64,000 bases of DNA, taken from NCBI RefSeq assembly GCF_002214185.1, contig NZ_CP022161.1, positions 5,021,767 through 5,085,766 on the forward strand, read 5' to 3'. The first letter of the stretch is position 1; the number at the start of each line of letters is the position of its first letter. The position numbers and the translations under genes are program-made. This stretch comes from Streptomyces capitiformicae. GTDB lineage: Bacteria; Actinomycetota; Actinomycetes; Streptomycetales; Streptomycetaceae. A model generated the notes under the pieces. It was given only the letters and a program-made list of their open reading frames with translations. It ran no database searches and was not told the origin of the DNA. Positions 7,982 to 15,196 of the stretch are shown here, piece by piece.

Positions 7982-8671
7982 TCACTTCTTCCTGGTGTCC
8001 CACGAGTTGGGGCCGAAGGCGCGCAGCAGGACGACCAGCGAGGCCCCAAGCCGCCAGTCCAACTCCGGCGCGTGCACATGCAGCTTGTCGTCTTTGGATC
8101 TGAACTCCAGTGGGATCTGCCCACCCGCGCGCCACACGATGCGCCGGGGGCCGCGCGCGACCCCCTCATTGCCGGGGCTGCTGTCGAACAGGGCGAACAC
8201 GAGAATCAGCACCTGCAGGGGCAACAACAGCCACCACACCCACCACCAGAAGATCCGGCCCTTGAAGCCCACCGCCTCGGGGCCGCCGGCCTGCGTCACG
8301 GTCCAGCGGGTGCGCAGGCCCCTGCCGCGGAGCGCCTTCTCGCGCACGAACGTGCCGATGAGTTCGCCGTGCGCACCGAGCACCTGAAACGTCGCGACCC
8401 CGCCGGTGGCCGACGGAGTCGACAAGGTGGCCACCCGCTCTCGGCGGTGTTCGTCGGCCCACAGGACGAAGGAGCGAGCGCCGCTGCCGCGTGCCGCGAG
8501 GTATGCGGGTATGCCGCCCGGCGGCAGCTCGCGCTCCACATACGCGACCACCCGGGGCGGTCCGGATCCGTCGGAGAACTGGACCACATCCTTGACCGGG
8601 GTCGGAACGCCGACGGGAGCGGCGGCCCGGATCCCTTCCCGGGAGACCCTCATGGTCAGTGAACTGCTCAC
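7982..8671 (-). CDS. Membrane-associated protein of unknown function
   Basis: 229 residues, no family I recognise. A predicted soluble N-terminal part of about 150 residues (with DVVQFSDGSGPPRVVAYVE) is followed by one very hydrophobic, tryptophan-rich segment IFWWWVWWLLLPLQVLILVF and a C-terminal soluble part ending NSWDTRKK. The GTG at 8671 overlaps the stop of the upstream gene as GTGA, so translation is probably coupled. An ATG lies 18 bases further in, at 8653, and is an alternative start. Forms a two-gene unit with the next entry. Confidence 0.65.
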   Translation of the reverse strand: MSSSLTMRVSREGIRAAAPVGVPTPVKDVVQFSDGSGPPRVVAYVERELPPGGIPAYLAARGSGARSFVLWADEHRRERVATLSTPSATGGVATFQVLGAHGELIGTFVREKALRGRGLRTRWTVTQAGGPEAVGFKGRIFWWWVWWLLLPLQVLILVFALFDSSPGNEGVARGPRRIVWRAGGQIPLEFRSKDDKLHVHAPELDWRLGASLVVLLRAFGPNSWDTRKK

Positions 8672-9105
8672 CCGACGTGCTCCTGGAGGCCGTAGTGATC
8701 GCGGATCTGCCTCAGGCTCGGGAGCCCGTTGAAGCCCGCGTCCGGGGGCCCCACCGCGATGGTGCCGTCCTCGCTCACATAGTCGACGAACGGCGTCGTC
8801 GCGTTATCCATGTCCGTTTCCGCGTAGGCACGTAGGACGGACTCCATGACCGCGACCGCCTCCTCCTCGGTCTTCGCGTCGAGAGTGATCGTGCCCTTCT
8901 CTGACGGGTTGCCGAACGAAGATGAGCATGTGAAATCCGCGGTGACCACGCCGGACACCGACAGAGCCACGGACTCGAAGTCCTCCGCGCACGCCTTGTT
9001 CTTCACATCGAAGGCGTAGGAGATGCCCGACACCGCCACCACCGCCGCCGCCACCACCGAGACGGGCACCAACCACCACACACGTCTCACAATGTTCCCT
9101 GCCAC
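8668..9105 (-). CDS. Small membrane-anchored extracytoplasmic protein, unknown function
   Basis: 145 residues. A basic start and a single membrane segment (LVPVSVVAAAVVAVSGISYAF) precede an outside domain. That domain holds two cysteines (KACAED and FTCSSS) that could form a disulfide. No family assigned. GTG start with GGAGGGA upstream. First gene of a coupled pair with the tryptophan-rich membrane protein at 7982-8671, so the two may act together at the cell surface. Confidence 0.65.
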   Translation of the reverse strand: MAGNIVRRVWWLVPVSVVAAAVVAVSGISYAFDVKNKACAEDFESVALSVSGVVTADFTCSSSFGNPSEKGTITLDAKTEEEAVAVMESVLRAYAETDMDNATTPFVDYVSEDGTIAVGPPDAGFNGLPSLRQIRDHYGLQEHVG

Positions 9106-9198
9106 GCACAGTCTCCCTCCGCTGACGATGCTGATCTCGGTGAGCGTATGCAGGTGACGGCTCGGACAGAGCCGTTGCGGACCGCTGCGCCCGGGCGC

Positions 9199-9843
9199 CT
9201 ACGAACCCCTCCGCACGACCCGCTCGTACTGCACAGCCAACCCATCCAGCAACGCCGTCAACCCCGTCTCGAACGCCCGCTCGTCCACCTTCTCCTGTTG
9301 TTCGGCCAGGAGATGGGCCTGCCCGAGATGCGGGTAGTCGGCCGGGTCGTACGCGCTCTCGTCGTCCACGAACCCCCCGGCGAACGAACCGATCGCGGAC
9401 CCCATGATGAAGTACCGCATCAACGCCCCGATGGACGTGGCCTGTGCCGCGGGCCACCCCGCGTCGACCATGGCCCCGAACACCACATCCGCGACACGCA
9501 GCCCCGCCGGCCGCCGCCCGGGCCCGCGCGCGAGGATCGGCACGATGTTGGGATGGTCGCGCAGGGCGGCCCGATAGGAGACGGCCCAGTCGTGCAGCGC
9601 GGTACGCCAGTCCCGTCCGTCCTCGAACATCGACAGATCGACCTGCGCGCTCACCGAGTCGGCGACCGCCTCGAGGATCTGGTCCTTGGTGCGGAAGTGG
9701 TTGTAGAGGGACGGTCCGCTCACGCCCAACTCGGCGGCCAGCCGCCGCGTCGAGACGGCGGCCAGCCCCTCCGCGTCCACCAGCCCGCGTGCCGTCTCCA
9801 CGATGCGGTCGGTGCTCAACAGGGGCTTGCGCGGTCGGGCCAT
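9199..9843 (-). CDS. TetR-family transcriptional regulator
   Basis: 214 residues. The N-terminal helix-turn-helix reads RIVETARGLVDAEGL and then VSGPSLYNHFRTKDQIL. The C-terminal ligand domain resembles the tetracycline-repressor-like class. It is divergent from an acyl-CoA dehydrogenase gene, with a palindrome between them (9869-9889), the usual arrangement for an autoregulated repressor of the adjacent gene. ATG at 9843 gives the family's normal MARPRK start; the ATG at 9852 and TTG at 9867 are less likely. The same palindrome before the aldehyde dehydrogenase operon suggests a second target. Confidence 0.88.
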   Translation of the reverse strand: MARPRKPLLSTDRIVETARGLVDAEGLAAVSTRRLAAELGVSGPSLYNHFRTKDQILEAVADSVSAQVDLSMFEDGRDWRTALHDWAVSYRAALRDHPNIVPILARGPGRRPAGLRVADVVFGAMVDAGWPAAQATSIGALMRYFIMGSAIGSFAGGFVDDESAYDPADYPHLGQAHLLAEQQEKVDERAFETGLTALLDGLAVQYERVVRRGS

Positions 9844-9868
9844 GGCGCACATAGTAGGGCTGGACAAT

Positions 9869-9889
9869 AAAACTAGCAGTGATAATTAA
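9869..9889. promoter_or_regulatory. Candidate TetR operator in the TetR/acyl-CoA dehydrogenase divergon
   Basis: AAAACTAGCAGTGATAATTA, an imperfect inverted repeat centred at 9876 (ACT-agc-AGT core with flanking A/T pairs). It sits midway in a 70-base divergent gap. It shares AAAACTAGC and TGATA, at the same spacing, with the minus-strand reading of 331-351. Confidence 0.6.
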
Positions 9890-9913
9890 ACCGTGAACGC
9901 GAGGTGATCCGGC

Positions 9914-11065
9914 GTGAACCTGGAGCTCAGCGACGAGCAGACCGCCGTCCGCGGACTCGCCCGGGACTTCGTGGAGCGCGAGATCGCCCCGCATGTCATC
10001 GACTGGGACCGCGCCGAGAACGTCGACCGCTCCGTCGTGAAGAAGCTCGGCGAAGTCGGCTTCCTGGGCCTCACGATCGACGAGAAGTACGGCGGCTCCG
10101 GTGGCGACCACCTCGCGTACTGCCTGGTCACGGAGGAGCTCGGCCGCGGCGACTCCTCCGTGCGCGGCATCGTCTCCGTCTCGCTCGGCCTGGTCGCCAA
10201 GACCGTCGCGGCCTGGGGGAACGAGGAACAGAAGCGCCGCTGGCTGCCGGGCCTGACGGCGGGGGAGTGCATCGGCTGCTTCGGCCTCACCGAACCCGGC
10301 ACCGGCTCCGACGCGGGCAACCTCACCACCCGCGCGATCCGTGACGGCGACGACTACGTCATCAGCGGCACCAAGATGTTCATCACGAACGGCACCTGGG
10401 CCGATGTCGTCCTCCTCTTCGCCCGCTCCACCGACGCCCCCGGCCACAAGGGCGTCTCCGCCTTCCTCGTCCCCACGGACACCCCCGGCCTGACCCGCCG
10501 CACCATCCACGGCAAGCTCGGCCTGCGCGGCCAGTCCACCGCCGAACTGGCCCTGGAGGGCGTCCGCGTCCCCGCCTCCGCGATGCTCGGCCCGGAGGGC
10601 AAGGGATTCGGCGTCGCCATGTCCGCGCTCGCCAAGGGGCGGATGTCGGTCGCGGCCGGCTGCGTCGGCATCGCCCAGGCCGCACTCGACGCGGCAGTCC
10701 GATACGCCACTGAGCGCGAGCAGTTCGGCAGGACCATCGCCCACCATCAGCTCGTCCAGGAACTCCTCAGCGACATCGCCGTGGACGTCGACGCGGCCCG
10801 CCTCCTGACCTGGCGCGTCGCCGACCTCATCGACCGCGGCCTGCCCTTCACCACGGAGGCCGGCAAGGCGAAGCTCTTCGCCTCGGAGGCCGCCGTCCGC
10901 GCCGCGAACAACGCCCTCCAGGTCTTCGGCGGCTACGGGTACATCGACGAGTACCCCGTCGGCAAACTCCTCCGTGACGCCCGCGTGATGACCCTGTACG
11001 AGGGCACCAGCCAGATACAGAAGCTGCTCATCGGCCGCGCGCTGACGGGTGTATCGGCGTTCTGA
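9914..11065 (+). CDS. Acyl-CoA dehydrogenase
   Basis: 383-residue FAD flavoenzyme that introduces an alpha-beta double bond in acyl-CoA, passing electrons to electron-transfer flavoprotein. Features in order are the N-terminal helical domain, CFGLTEPGTGSDAGN in the FAD/substrate region, FITNGTWAD, GLRGQSTAEL, and the C-terminal domain with the Arg/Phe region REQFGR. The catalytic glutamate is in LYEGTSQIQ, the short/medium-chain arrangement. GTG start with GAGGTGA at 9901-9907. Divergent from the TetR gene above and probably repressed by it. Likely used in short or branched acyl-CoA catabolism. Confidence 0.92.
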   Translation: MNLELSDEQTAVRGLARDFVEREIAPHVIDWDRAENVDRSVVKKLGEVGFLGLTIDEKYGGSGGDHLAYCLVTEELGRGDSSVRGIVSVSLGLVAKTVAAWGNEEQKRRWLPGLTAGECIGCFGLTEPGTGSDAGNLTTRAIRDGDDYVISGTKMFITNGTWADVVLLFARSTDAPGHKGVSAFLVPTDTPGLTRRTIHGKLGLRGQSTAELALEGVRVPASAMLGPEGKGFGVAMSALAKGRMSVAAGCVGIAQAALDAAVRYATEREQFGRTIAHHQLVQELLSDIAVDVDAARLLTWRVADLIDRGLPFTTEAGKAKLFASEAAVRAANNALQVFGGYGYIDEYPVGKLLRDARVMTLYEGTSQIQKLLIGRALTGVSAF

Positions 11066-11145
11066 GTACGCGGGCGTCCGCGCGCCCCTGATGTGAGTAT
11101 CCGAACGGATGTGGCCCGGACCACAACGCGCCGACCCTTGTCCCC

Positions 11146-11433
11146 ATGAGTGAGACACCGGTCAAACAGCAGAACACGGCCGCCTTCTACGGCCAGGCCG
11201 TCGCATCCTTCATCGTGGCCATGGCGGCCACCACCATCGGCATCTACAACCTGGACGCCGACATCTGGGTCCGTTCCTTCCTGGCCATCGCGGTCCTCTA
11301 CCTGGTGACCTCGTCGTTCACCCTGGCCAAGGTGATCCGCGACCGGCAGGAGGCCGGGCAGATCGTCAGCCGGGTCGACCAGGCGAGGCTGGAGAAGCTC
11401 CTCGCCGAACACGACCCCTTCGAGAAGCTCTGA
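11146..11433 (+). CDS. YiaA/YiaB-family two-helix membrane protein
   Basis: 95 residues. Two membrane helices (FYGQAVASFIVAMAATTIGIY and VRSFLAIAVLYLVTSSFTLA) separated by a short loop NLDADIW match the YiaAB two-helix domain. A charged cytoplasmic tail of about 35 residues follows. Function unknown. It stands alone, and no clear ribosome-binding site precedes the ATG. Confidence 0.82.
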   Translation: MSETPVKQQNTAAFYGQAVASFIVAMAATTIGIYNLDADIWVRSFLAIAVLYLVTSSFTLAKVIRDRQEAGQIVSRVDQARLEKLLAEHDPFEKL

Positions 11434-11487
11434 CGTCCAGACGTCCAGACGTTCTGACCCCGTCCCGTACCGCCCTGAGCGGGCACT

Positions 11488-11503
11488 CTAAGCGCTCGCT
11501 CAC
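11488..11503. promoter_or_regulatory. TAAGC-type inverted repeat before the second TetR gene
   Basis: CTAAGCGCTCGCTCAC contains AGCG-ct-CGCT and lies about 50 bases before the ATG at 11551. It is a likely autoregulatory operator. It resembles the stronger palindrome CTAAGCAACTGCTTAG at 14503-14518. Confidence 0.5.
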
Positions 11504-11550
11504 CCTCGGCGGTATGGTGGTGCCAGGCCATGGGAAGGGGCGAACGAGCG

Positions 11551-12177
11551 ATGAGTGCGGCGGAGGAGACGGCCGGCGGCGAGCCGCAGCCGTGGGGCGA
11601 GGTGAACCCGGAAGCGGCCCGGCGGCTGCTGATGGCCGCCGTGGAGGCCTTCGCCGAGCGCGGCTACCACGCGACGACGACCCGTGACATCGCCGGCCGC
11701 GCGGGCATGAGCCCGGCCGCGCTCTACATCCACTACAAGACCAAGGAAGAGCTGCTCCACCGGATCAGCCGCATCGGCCACGAGAAGGCCCTCGACGTCC
11801 TGCGCACCGCAGCCGACTCCGAGGGCAGCCCGGCCGACCGCCTCGCCGAGGCCGTACGCTCCTTCGTCCGCTGGCATGCCGGCCAGCACACGGTCGCCCG
11901 CGTCGTCCAGTACGAACTCGACGCCCTCGGCCCCGAGGCCCGTGCCGAGATCGTCACCCTGCGCCGCCAGAACGAGGCGGCCGTGCGCGGCATCATCGAG
12001 GACGGCGTCGGCACCGGCGACTTCGACGTCCCTGACATCAAGGGCACCACCGTCGCCGTCCTCTCCCTCTGCATCGACGTGGCCCGCTGGTTCAACGTGG
12101 GCGGTTCCCGCACCCCCGACGAGGTCGGCGCCCTGTACGCGGACCTGGTACTGCGGATGGTGGGAGCGAAGAAGTAG
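11551..12177 (+). CDS. TetR-family transcriptional regulator
   Basis: 208 residues. The helix-turn-helix spans AAVEAFAERGYHATTTRDIA and AGMSPAALYIHYKTKEELL. The C-terminal domain contains HTVARVVQYELDALGPEARAE, like regulators of fatty-acid or steroid side-chain catabolism; the ligand is probably an acyl-CoA, by inference. The ATG at 11551 is preferred to 11530 because GGAAGGGG (11532-11539) is then correctly spaced. Possible targets are its own promoter (11488-11503) and the MaoC gene (14503-14518). Confidence 0.88.
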   Translation: MSAAEETAGGEPQPWGEVNPEAARRLLMAAVEAFAERGYHATTTRDIAGRAGMSPAALYIHYKTKEELLHRISRIGHEKALDVLRTAADSEGSPADRLAEAVRSFVRWHAGQHTVARVVQYELDALGPEARAEIVTLRRQNEAAVRGIIEDGVGTGDFDVPDIKGTTVAVLSLCIDVARWFNVGGSRTPDEVGALYADLVLRMVGAKK

Positions 12178-12228
12178 CGCCTCGGCGGGGCATCGCCTCG
12201 CCCCCTCTCCCGACATGATCGGGACAAG

Positions 12229-12245
12229 CTTCGAAACATTCGAAG
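12229..12245. promoter_or_regulatory. Xylanase operon operator, copy 1
   Basis: CTTCGAA-aca-TTCGAAG, perfect 7-base arms. It contains CGAAACATTCG (12232-12242), close to the CGAAACTTTCG-type boxes known before xylanase genes of streptomycetes. It lies about 235 bases before the xylanase start. Confidence 0.6.
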
Positions 12246-12372
12246 AAGTATCCTGCGGCCCTTCGGGGCCTCATCGGTGCTCGCTGTGGTCAGACTGGTC
12301 CGATTTGCCAAGCGCACGCATTGAACTGGCCCTATATCTTCTTGCCGCCTTCTCACGGATCTCCTCGATGAT

Positions 12373-12399
12373 CGAATGTTTCGGTTCTCCCGCCGAAAC
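12373..12399. promoter_or_regulatory. Xylanase operon operator, copy 2, and overlapping inverted repeat
   Basis: CGAATGTTTCG (12373-12383) is the exact reverse complement of the 11-base box at 12232-12242. It overlaps a second perfect inverted repeat, GTTTCGG (12378-12384) with CCGAAAC (12393-12399). Just downstream is TTGACA (12402-12407), and GTTGACAGGG is repeated at 12408 and 12435, so the operator sits at the promoter. Confidence 0.6.
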
Positions 12400-12478
12400 T
12401 ATTGACAGTTGACAGGGGCAGGCCAACACTCCGCGTTGACAGGGCACGACCTCACGTGGACGAGGAGGAAGCACGCCC

Positions 12479-13171
12479 ATGACCGACGCACCCGCACCCG
12501 CACCCGGCTCGCCGAGCCGCAGGCTGTTCGTCACCGGTGTCTGTACGACCGCGCTGGCCGCCGCGACGGCGGTGGCCCTTCCCGGCACCGCCCACGCCGA
12601 CACCGTCGTCACGACCAACCAGACCGGCACCAACAACGGCTACTACTACTCGTTCTGGACCGACGCACCGGGAACGGTCTCCATGACCCTGGCCTCCGGC
12701 GGCGCCTACCGGACCTCCTGGAGCAACACCGGCAACTTCGTATGCGGCAAGGGCTGGAGCACCGGCTCACGCAGGACCGTGACCTACTCGGGCTCCTTCA
12801 ATCCGTCCGGCAACGCCTACCTGACGCTCTACGGCTGGACGTCGAGCCCGCTCATCGAGTACTACATCGTCGACAACTGGGGCACGTACCGGCCCACGGG
12901 AGCGTACAGGGGCACCGTCACCAGCGACGGCGGTACGTACGACATCTACAAGACGACGCGGTACAACGCCCCGTCCGTCGAGGGCACCAGGACCTTCGAC
13001 CAGTACTGGAGCGTCCGCCAGTCGAAGCGGACGGGCGGAACCATCACCACCGGCAACCACTTCGACGCCTGGACCCGCGCCGGGATGCCCCTGGGCAGCT
13101 TCCGCTACTACATGATCATGGCGACCGAGGGCTATCGCAGCAGCGGCAACTCCAACATCACGGTGCGCTAG
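12479..13171 (+). CDS. Secreted GH11 endo-1,4-beta-xylanase, Tat-type signal
   Basis: 230 residues, a single glycoside hydrolase family 11 domain without a carbohydrate-binding module, similar in layout to the Tat-exported XlnC type. The signal peptide has a twin-arginine motif (SRRLFVTG) and ends near GTAHA. The jelly-roll domain shows the nucleophile Glu127 in [12 protein letters not shown] and the acid/base Glu217 in [10 protein letters not shown]. It cleaves internal xylan bonds outside the cell. The ribosome site is GAGGAGG, some 10 bases before the ATG. The CGAAACATTCG operators upstream imply induction by xylan breakdown products. The acetylxylan esterase gene follows after 2 bases. 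Confidence 0.94.
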   Translation: MTDAPAPAPGSPSRRLFVTGVCTTALAAATAVALPGTAHADTVVTTNQTGTNNGYYYSFWTDAPGTVSMTLASGGAYRTSWSNTGNFVCGKGWSTGSRRTVTYSGSFNPSGNAYLTLYGWTSSPLIEYYIVDNWGTYRPTGAYRGTVTSDGGTYDIYKTTRYNAPSVEGTRTFDQYWSVRQSKRTGGTITTGNHFDAWTRAGMPLGSFRYYMIMATEGYRSSGNSNITVR

Positions 13172-13173
13172 TC

Positions 13174-13908
13174 ATGAGGGCCACACAGCGCTACTCGATC
13201 CGTGCCCCAGGCGTGAGGTCGGTGGTCGTCGCGGTGGCCGCCGCAGGCGCCGTCGCCCTCACGCTCACCCCTGCCGCGGCAGCCCCGCCACGTGCCGCCG
13301 CCTGCAACGGCTACGTCGGGCTCACCTTCGACGACGGCCCGTCCGGCAACACCTCGGCCCTGCTGGGTGCCCTCCGGCAGAACGGGCTGCGGGCCACGAT
13401 GTTCAACCAGGGAGGTAACGCCGCCGCCCATCCGTCTCTGGTCCGGGCCCAGGTCAGCGCCGGGATGTGGGTCGGCAACCACAGCTACACCCATCCGCAC
13501 TTGACCCAGTTGAGCCAGTCGCAGATCGACTCGGAGATCGCCCGGACCCAGCAGGCCATCGCGGGCGCGGGTGGCGGCACTCCGAGGCTCTTCCGTCCGC
13601 CGTACGGTGAGACCAACGCGACGGTGAAGGCGGTCGCGGCGAGGTACGGACTGACCCAGATCATCTGGGACGTCGACTCGCAGGACTGGAACGGCGCCAG
13701 TGCGGACGCGATCGTGCAGGCCGCTGCCCGGCTGACCAACGGCCAGATCATGCTCATGCACGACTGGTCGGCCAACGCCCGCGCGGCGATCCCGCGCATA
13801 GCTCAGGGGTTGGCGAGTCGCGGCCTGTGCGCCGGGACGATCTCCCCTCAGACGGGCCGCGCGGTGGCTCCGACGGCGGTGTCGGTCACCCCAGCCCTCA
13901 AGTCCTGA
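13174..13908 (+). CDS. Secreted acetylxylan esterase / polysaccharide deacetylase (CE4, NodB domain)
   Basis: 244 residues. A signal peptide ending near PAAAA is followed by a NodB homology domain. Motifs are LTFDDGPS (metal and catalytic aspartates), HSYTHPH (two metal-binding histidines), RPPYGE, WDVDSQDW and LMHDW. The start lies 2 bases after the xylanase stop, so the two are one operon. This mirrors the xylanase-axeA arrangement known in other streptomycetes. The C-terminal binding module of the longer homologue is absent. Probable role: removal of acetyl groups from xylan so the xylanase can act. Confidence 0.9.
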   Translation: MRATQRYSIRAPGVRSVVVAVAAAGAVALTLTPAAAAPPRAAACNGYVGLTFDDGPSGNTSALLGALRQNGLRATMFNQGGNAAAHPSLVRAQVSAGMWVGNHSYTHPHLTQLSQSQIDSEIARTQQAIAGAGGGTPRLFRPPYGETNATVKAVAARYGLTQIIWDVDSQDWNGASADAIVQAAARLTNGQIMLMHDWSANARAAIPRIAQGLASRGLCAGTISPQTGRAVAPTAVSVTPALKS

Positions 13909-13925
13909 CGAGGGAACACGCACCC

Positions 13926-13954
13926 GTGGCGCGGCGCCCACGGTGCCGCGCCAC
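13926..13954. terminator. Hairpin terminator of the xylanase operon
   Basis: GTGGCGCGGCGCC (13926-13938) pairs with GGTGCCGCGCCAC (13942-13954) with one G-T pair and a 3-base loop, 18 bases after the esterase stop. Confidence 0.7.
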
Positions 13955-13969
13955 ACCCGGTACCGAGAA

Positions 13970-14015
13970 GTTCAGAAGTAGTACCGGGAGACGAGGTTCA
14001 GAAGTAGTACCGGGA
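13970..14015. repeat. Tandem duplication of the 3' end of the MaoC gene
   Basis: GTTCAGAAGTAGTACCGGGA occurs at 13970-13989 and 13996-14015, a 26-base period. The second copy encodes the last codons and stop of the MaoC gene (SRYYF-stop on the minus strand). The first repeats them beyond the stop. Confidence 0.85.
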
Positions 14016-14459
14016 CACCGACTCCGCCACGCAGACCGGCTTCTCCCCACCCTCGCGCTCCACGACCACCGCGGCCGTGACCTGCACCCCGCCGCCGACC
14101 TCCGTGACGTCCTGGAGCGTCGCCGTGGCGCGCAGGCGTGAGCCCACCGGCACGGGTGCGGGGAAACGGACCTTGTTGGTGCCGTAGTTGACGCCCATCT
14201 TGACGTTGTCGACCTTGAGTACCTGGGGGACCAGGAGCGGCAGCAGGGAGAGGGTCAGATAGCCGTGGGCGATGGTCGTGCCGAAGGGGCCGGCCGCCGC
14301 CTTCTCGGGGTCGACATGGATCCACTGGTGGTCACCGGTCGCCTCGGCGAAGAGGTCGATCCGCTTCTGGTCGATCTCCAGCCAGTCGCTGTGTCCCAGC
14401 TGCTCGCCCACCGCCGCCTTCAGCTCATCGGCGGACGTGAAGATCCTCGGCTCTGCCAT
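13998..14459 (-). CDS. MaoC-family dehydratase (hotdog fold)
   Basis: 153 residues. The hydratase 2 signature appears as FAEATGDHQWIHVDPEKA, with catalytic Asp and His, followed by GTTIAHGYLTLSLLP. Such enzymes hydrate enoyl-CoA or dehydrate 3-hydroxyacyl thioesters. Length and single-domain form are normal. It is divergent from soxR. The palindrome CTAAGCAACTGCTTAG (14503-14518) in the gap is probably its operator and resembles the site before the TetR gene at 11551, a plausible regulator of acyl-CoA metabolism here. The 3' end is duplicated at 13970-14015. Confidence 0.88.
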   Translation of the reverse strand: MAEPRIFTSADELKAAVGEQLGHSDWLEIDQKRIDLFAEATGDHQWIHVDPEKAAAGPFGTTIAHGYLTLSLLPLLVPQVLKVDNVKMGVNYGTNKVRFPAPVPVGSRLRATATLQDVTEVGGGVQVTAAVVVEREGGEKPVCVAESVSRYYF

Positions 14460-14502
14460 GTTCCGGCCTCCCGCATGTCCCGCATGTCCCGCGCGTCAAT
14501 GT

Positions 14503-14518
14503 CTAAGCAACTGCTTAG
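14503..14518. promoter_or_regulatory. Strong palindrome CTAAGCAACTGCTTAG, candidate TetR operator
   Basis: Seven of eight positions pair, giving TAAGCA-nn-TGCTTA, in the gap between the MaoC and soxR genes, 44 bases before the MaoC start. The shape is typical of TetR operators controlling acyl-CoA genes. Confidence 0.6.
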
Positions 14519-14571
14519 CATGGTCGGGTGCGCGGCTCCTGTCAACGGACCGCGACGCCACTCGGTGTGGG

Positions 14572-14577
14572 TAAGGT
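14572..14577 (+). promoter_or_regulatory. -10 box implying leaderless soxR mRNA
   Basis: TAAGGT lies 7 bases before the GTG at 14585, the spacing expected if transcription begins on the start codon. The GGAGG at 14579-14583 is too close to the GTG to be a normal ribosome site. Confidence 0.45.
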
Positions 14578-14584
14578 CGGAGGG

Positions 14585-15130
14585 GTGCCGCAGATTCCTG
14601 AGAAGATCCACGAGTTGACCGTCGGCCAGCTGTCCGCGCGTAGCGGTGCCGCCGTCTCCGCCCTGCACTTCTACGAGTCCAAGGGGCTGATCAGCAGCCG
14701 CCGCACCACGGGCAATCAGCGCCGCTACAGCCGTGACACCCTGCGCCGCGTCGCCTTCGTGCGGGCCGCGCAGCGCGTCGGCATCCCGCTCGCCACGATC
14801 CGCGAGGCGCTCGCCGAACTGCCCGAGGAGCGCACGCCCACCCGTGAGGACTGGGCCCACCTCTCCGAGGCGTGGCGATCCGAGCTGGACGAGCGGATCA
14901 AGCAGCTCAACCGGCTGCGCGACCATCTCACCGACTGCATCGGCTGTGGCTGTCTGTCCCTCGCCACCTGCGTGCTGTCCAACCCCGACGACGTCTTCGG
15001 CGAACGGCAGAGCGGCTCCCGCCTCATGGTCGAGCGCCGTACCGCCGACGTACGACAGGAGTCACGACAGGAGTCACGGCCTCCGTCGCCGGGTACGGCC
15101 GAACAGGAAGAGCCCGGGAACTACCGTTGA
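14585..15130 (+). CDS. soxR: Redox-sensing regulator SoxR (MerR family)
   Basis: 181 residues. The MerR helix-turn-helix reads LTVGQLSARSGAAVSALHFY and GLISSRRTTGNQRRYSRDTL, followed by a dimerisation helix. The [2Fe-2S] ligands Cys118, 121, 123 and 129 are present as CIGCGCLSLATC. In Streptomyces, SoxR answers redox-active metabolites rather than mounting a general superoxide response. GTG at 14585 gives the known VPQIPEK start; the longer reading from 14528 is not family-like. The charged C-terminal extension after LMVERR varies among species. Divergent from the MaoC gene, with its own hairpin terminator. Confidence 0.95.
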   Translation: MPQIPEKIHELTVGQLSARSGAAVSALHFYESKGLISSRRTTGNQRRYSRDTLRRVAFVRAAQRVGIPLATIREALAELPEERTPTREDWAHLSEAWRSELDERIKQLNRLRDHLTDCIGCGCLSLATCVLSNPDDVFGERQSGSRLMVERRTADVRQESRQESRPPSPGTAEQEEPGNYR

Positions 15131-15148
15131 CCGGCGGTTCCCGGGCTC
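15110..15148. terminator. soxR terminator hairpin
   Basis: GAGCCCGGGAAC (15110-15121) and GTTCCCGGGCTC (15137-15148), perfect 12-base arms. The left arm lies in the last codons of soxR. It may also serve the convergent RNA ligase gene. Confidence 0.7.
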
Positions 15149-15153
15149 CCCGG

Positions 15154-15183
15154 CCCCACGGGTCCCCCGAAGATCCCGTGGGG
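15154..15183. terminator. Second hairpin between soxR and the RNA ligase gene
   Basis: CCCCACGGG (15154-15162) and CCCGTGGGG (15175-15183) form perfect 9-base arms 14 bases beyond the ligase stop. It probably terminates the minus-strand gene. Confidence 0.6.
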
Positions 15184-15196
15184 GGTCTCACCGCTC

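Noticed and set aside
12289..12310. Possible DasR (dre) site, TGTGGTCAGACTGGTCC, before the xylanase gene
   Set aside because: The two TGGTC elements are direct rather than inverted, so it does not form the dre palindrome.
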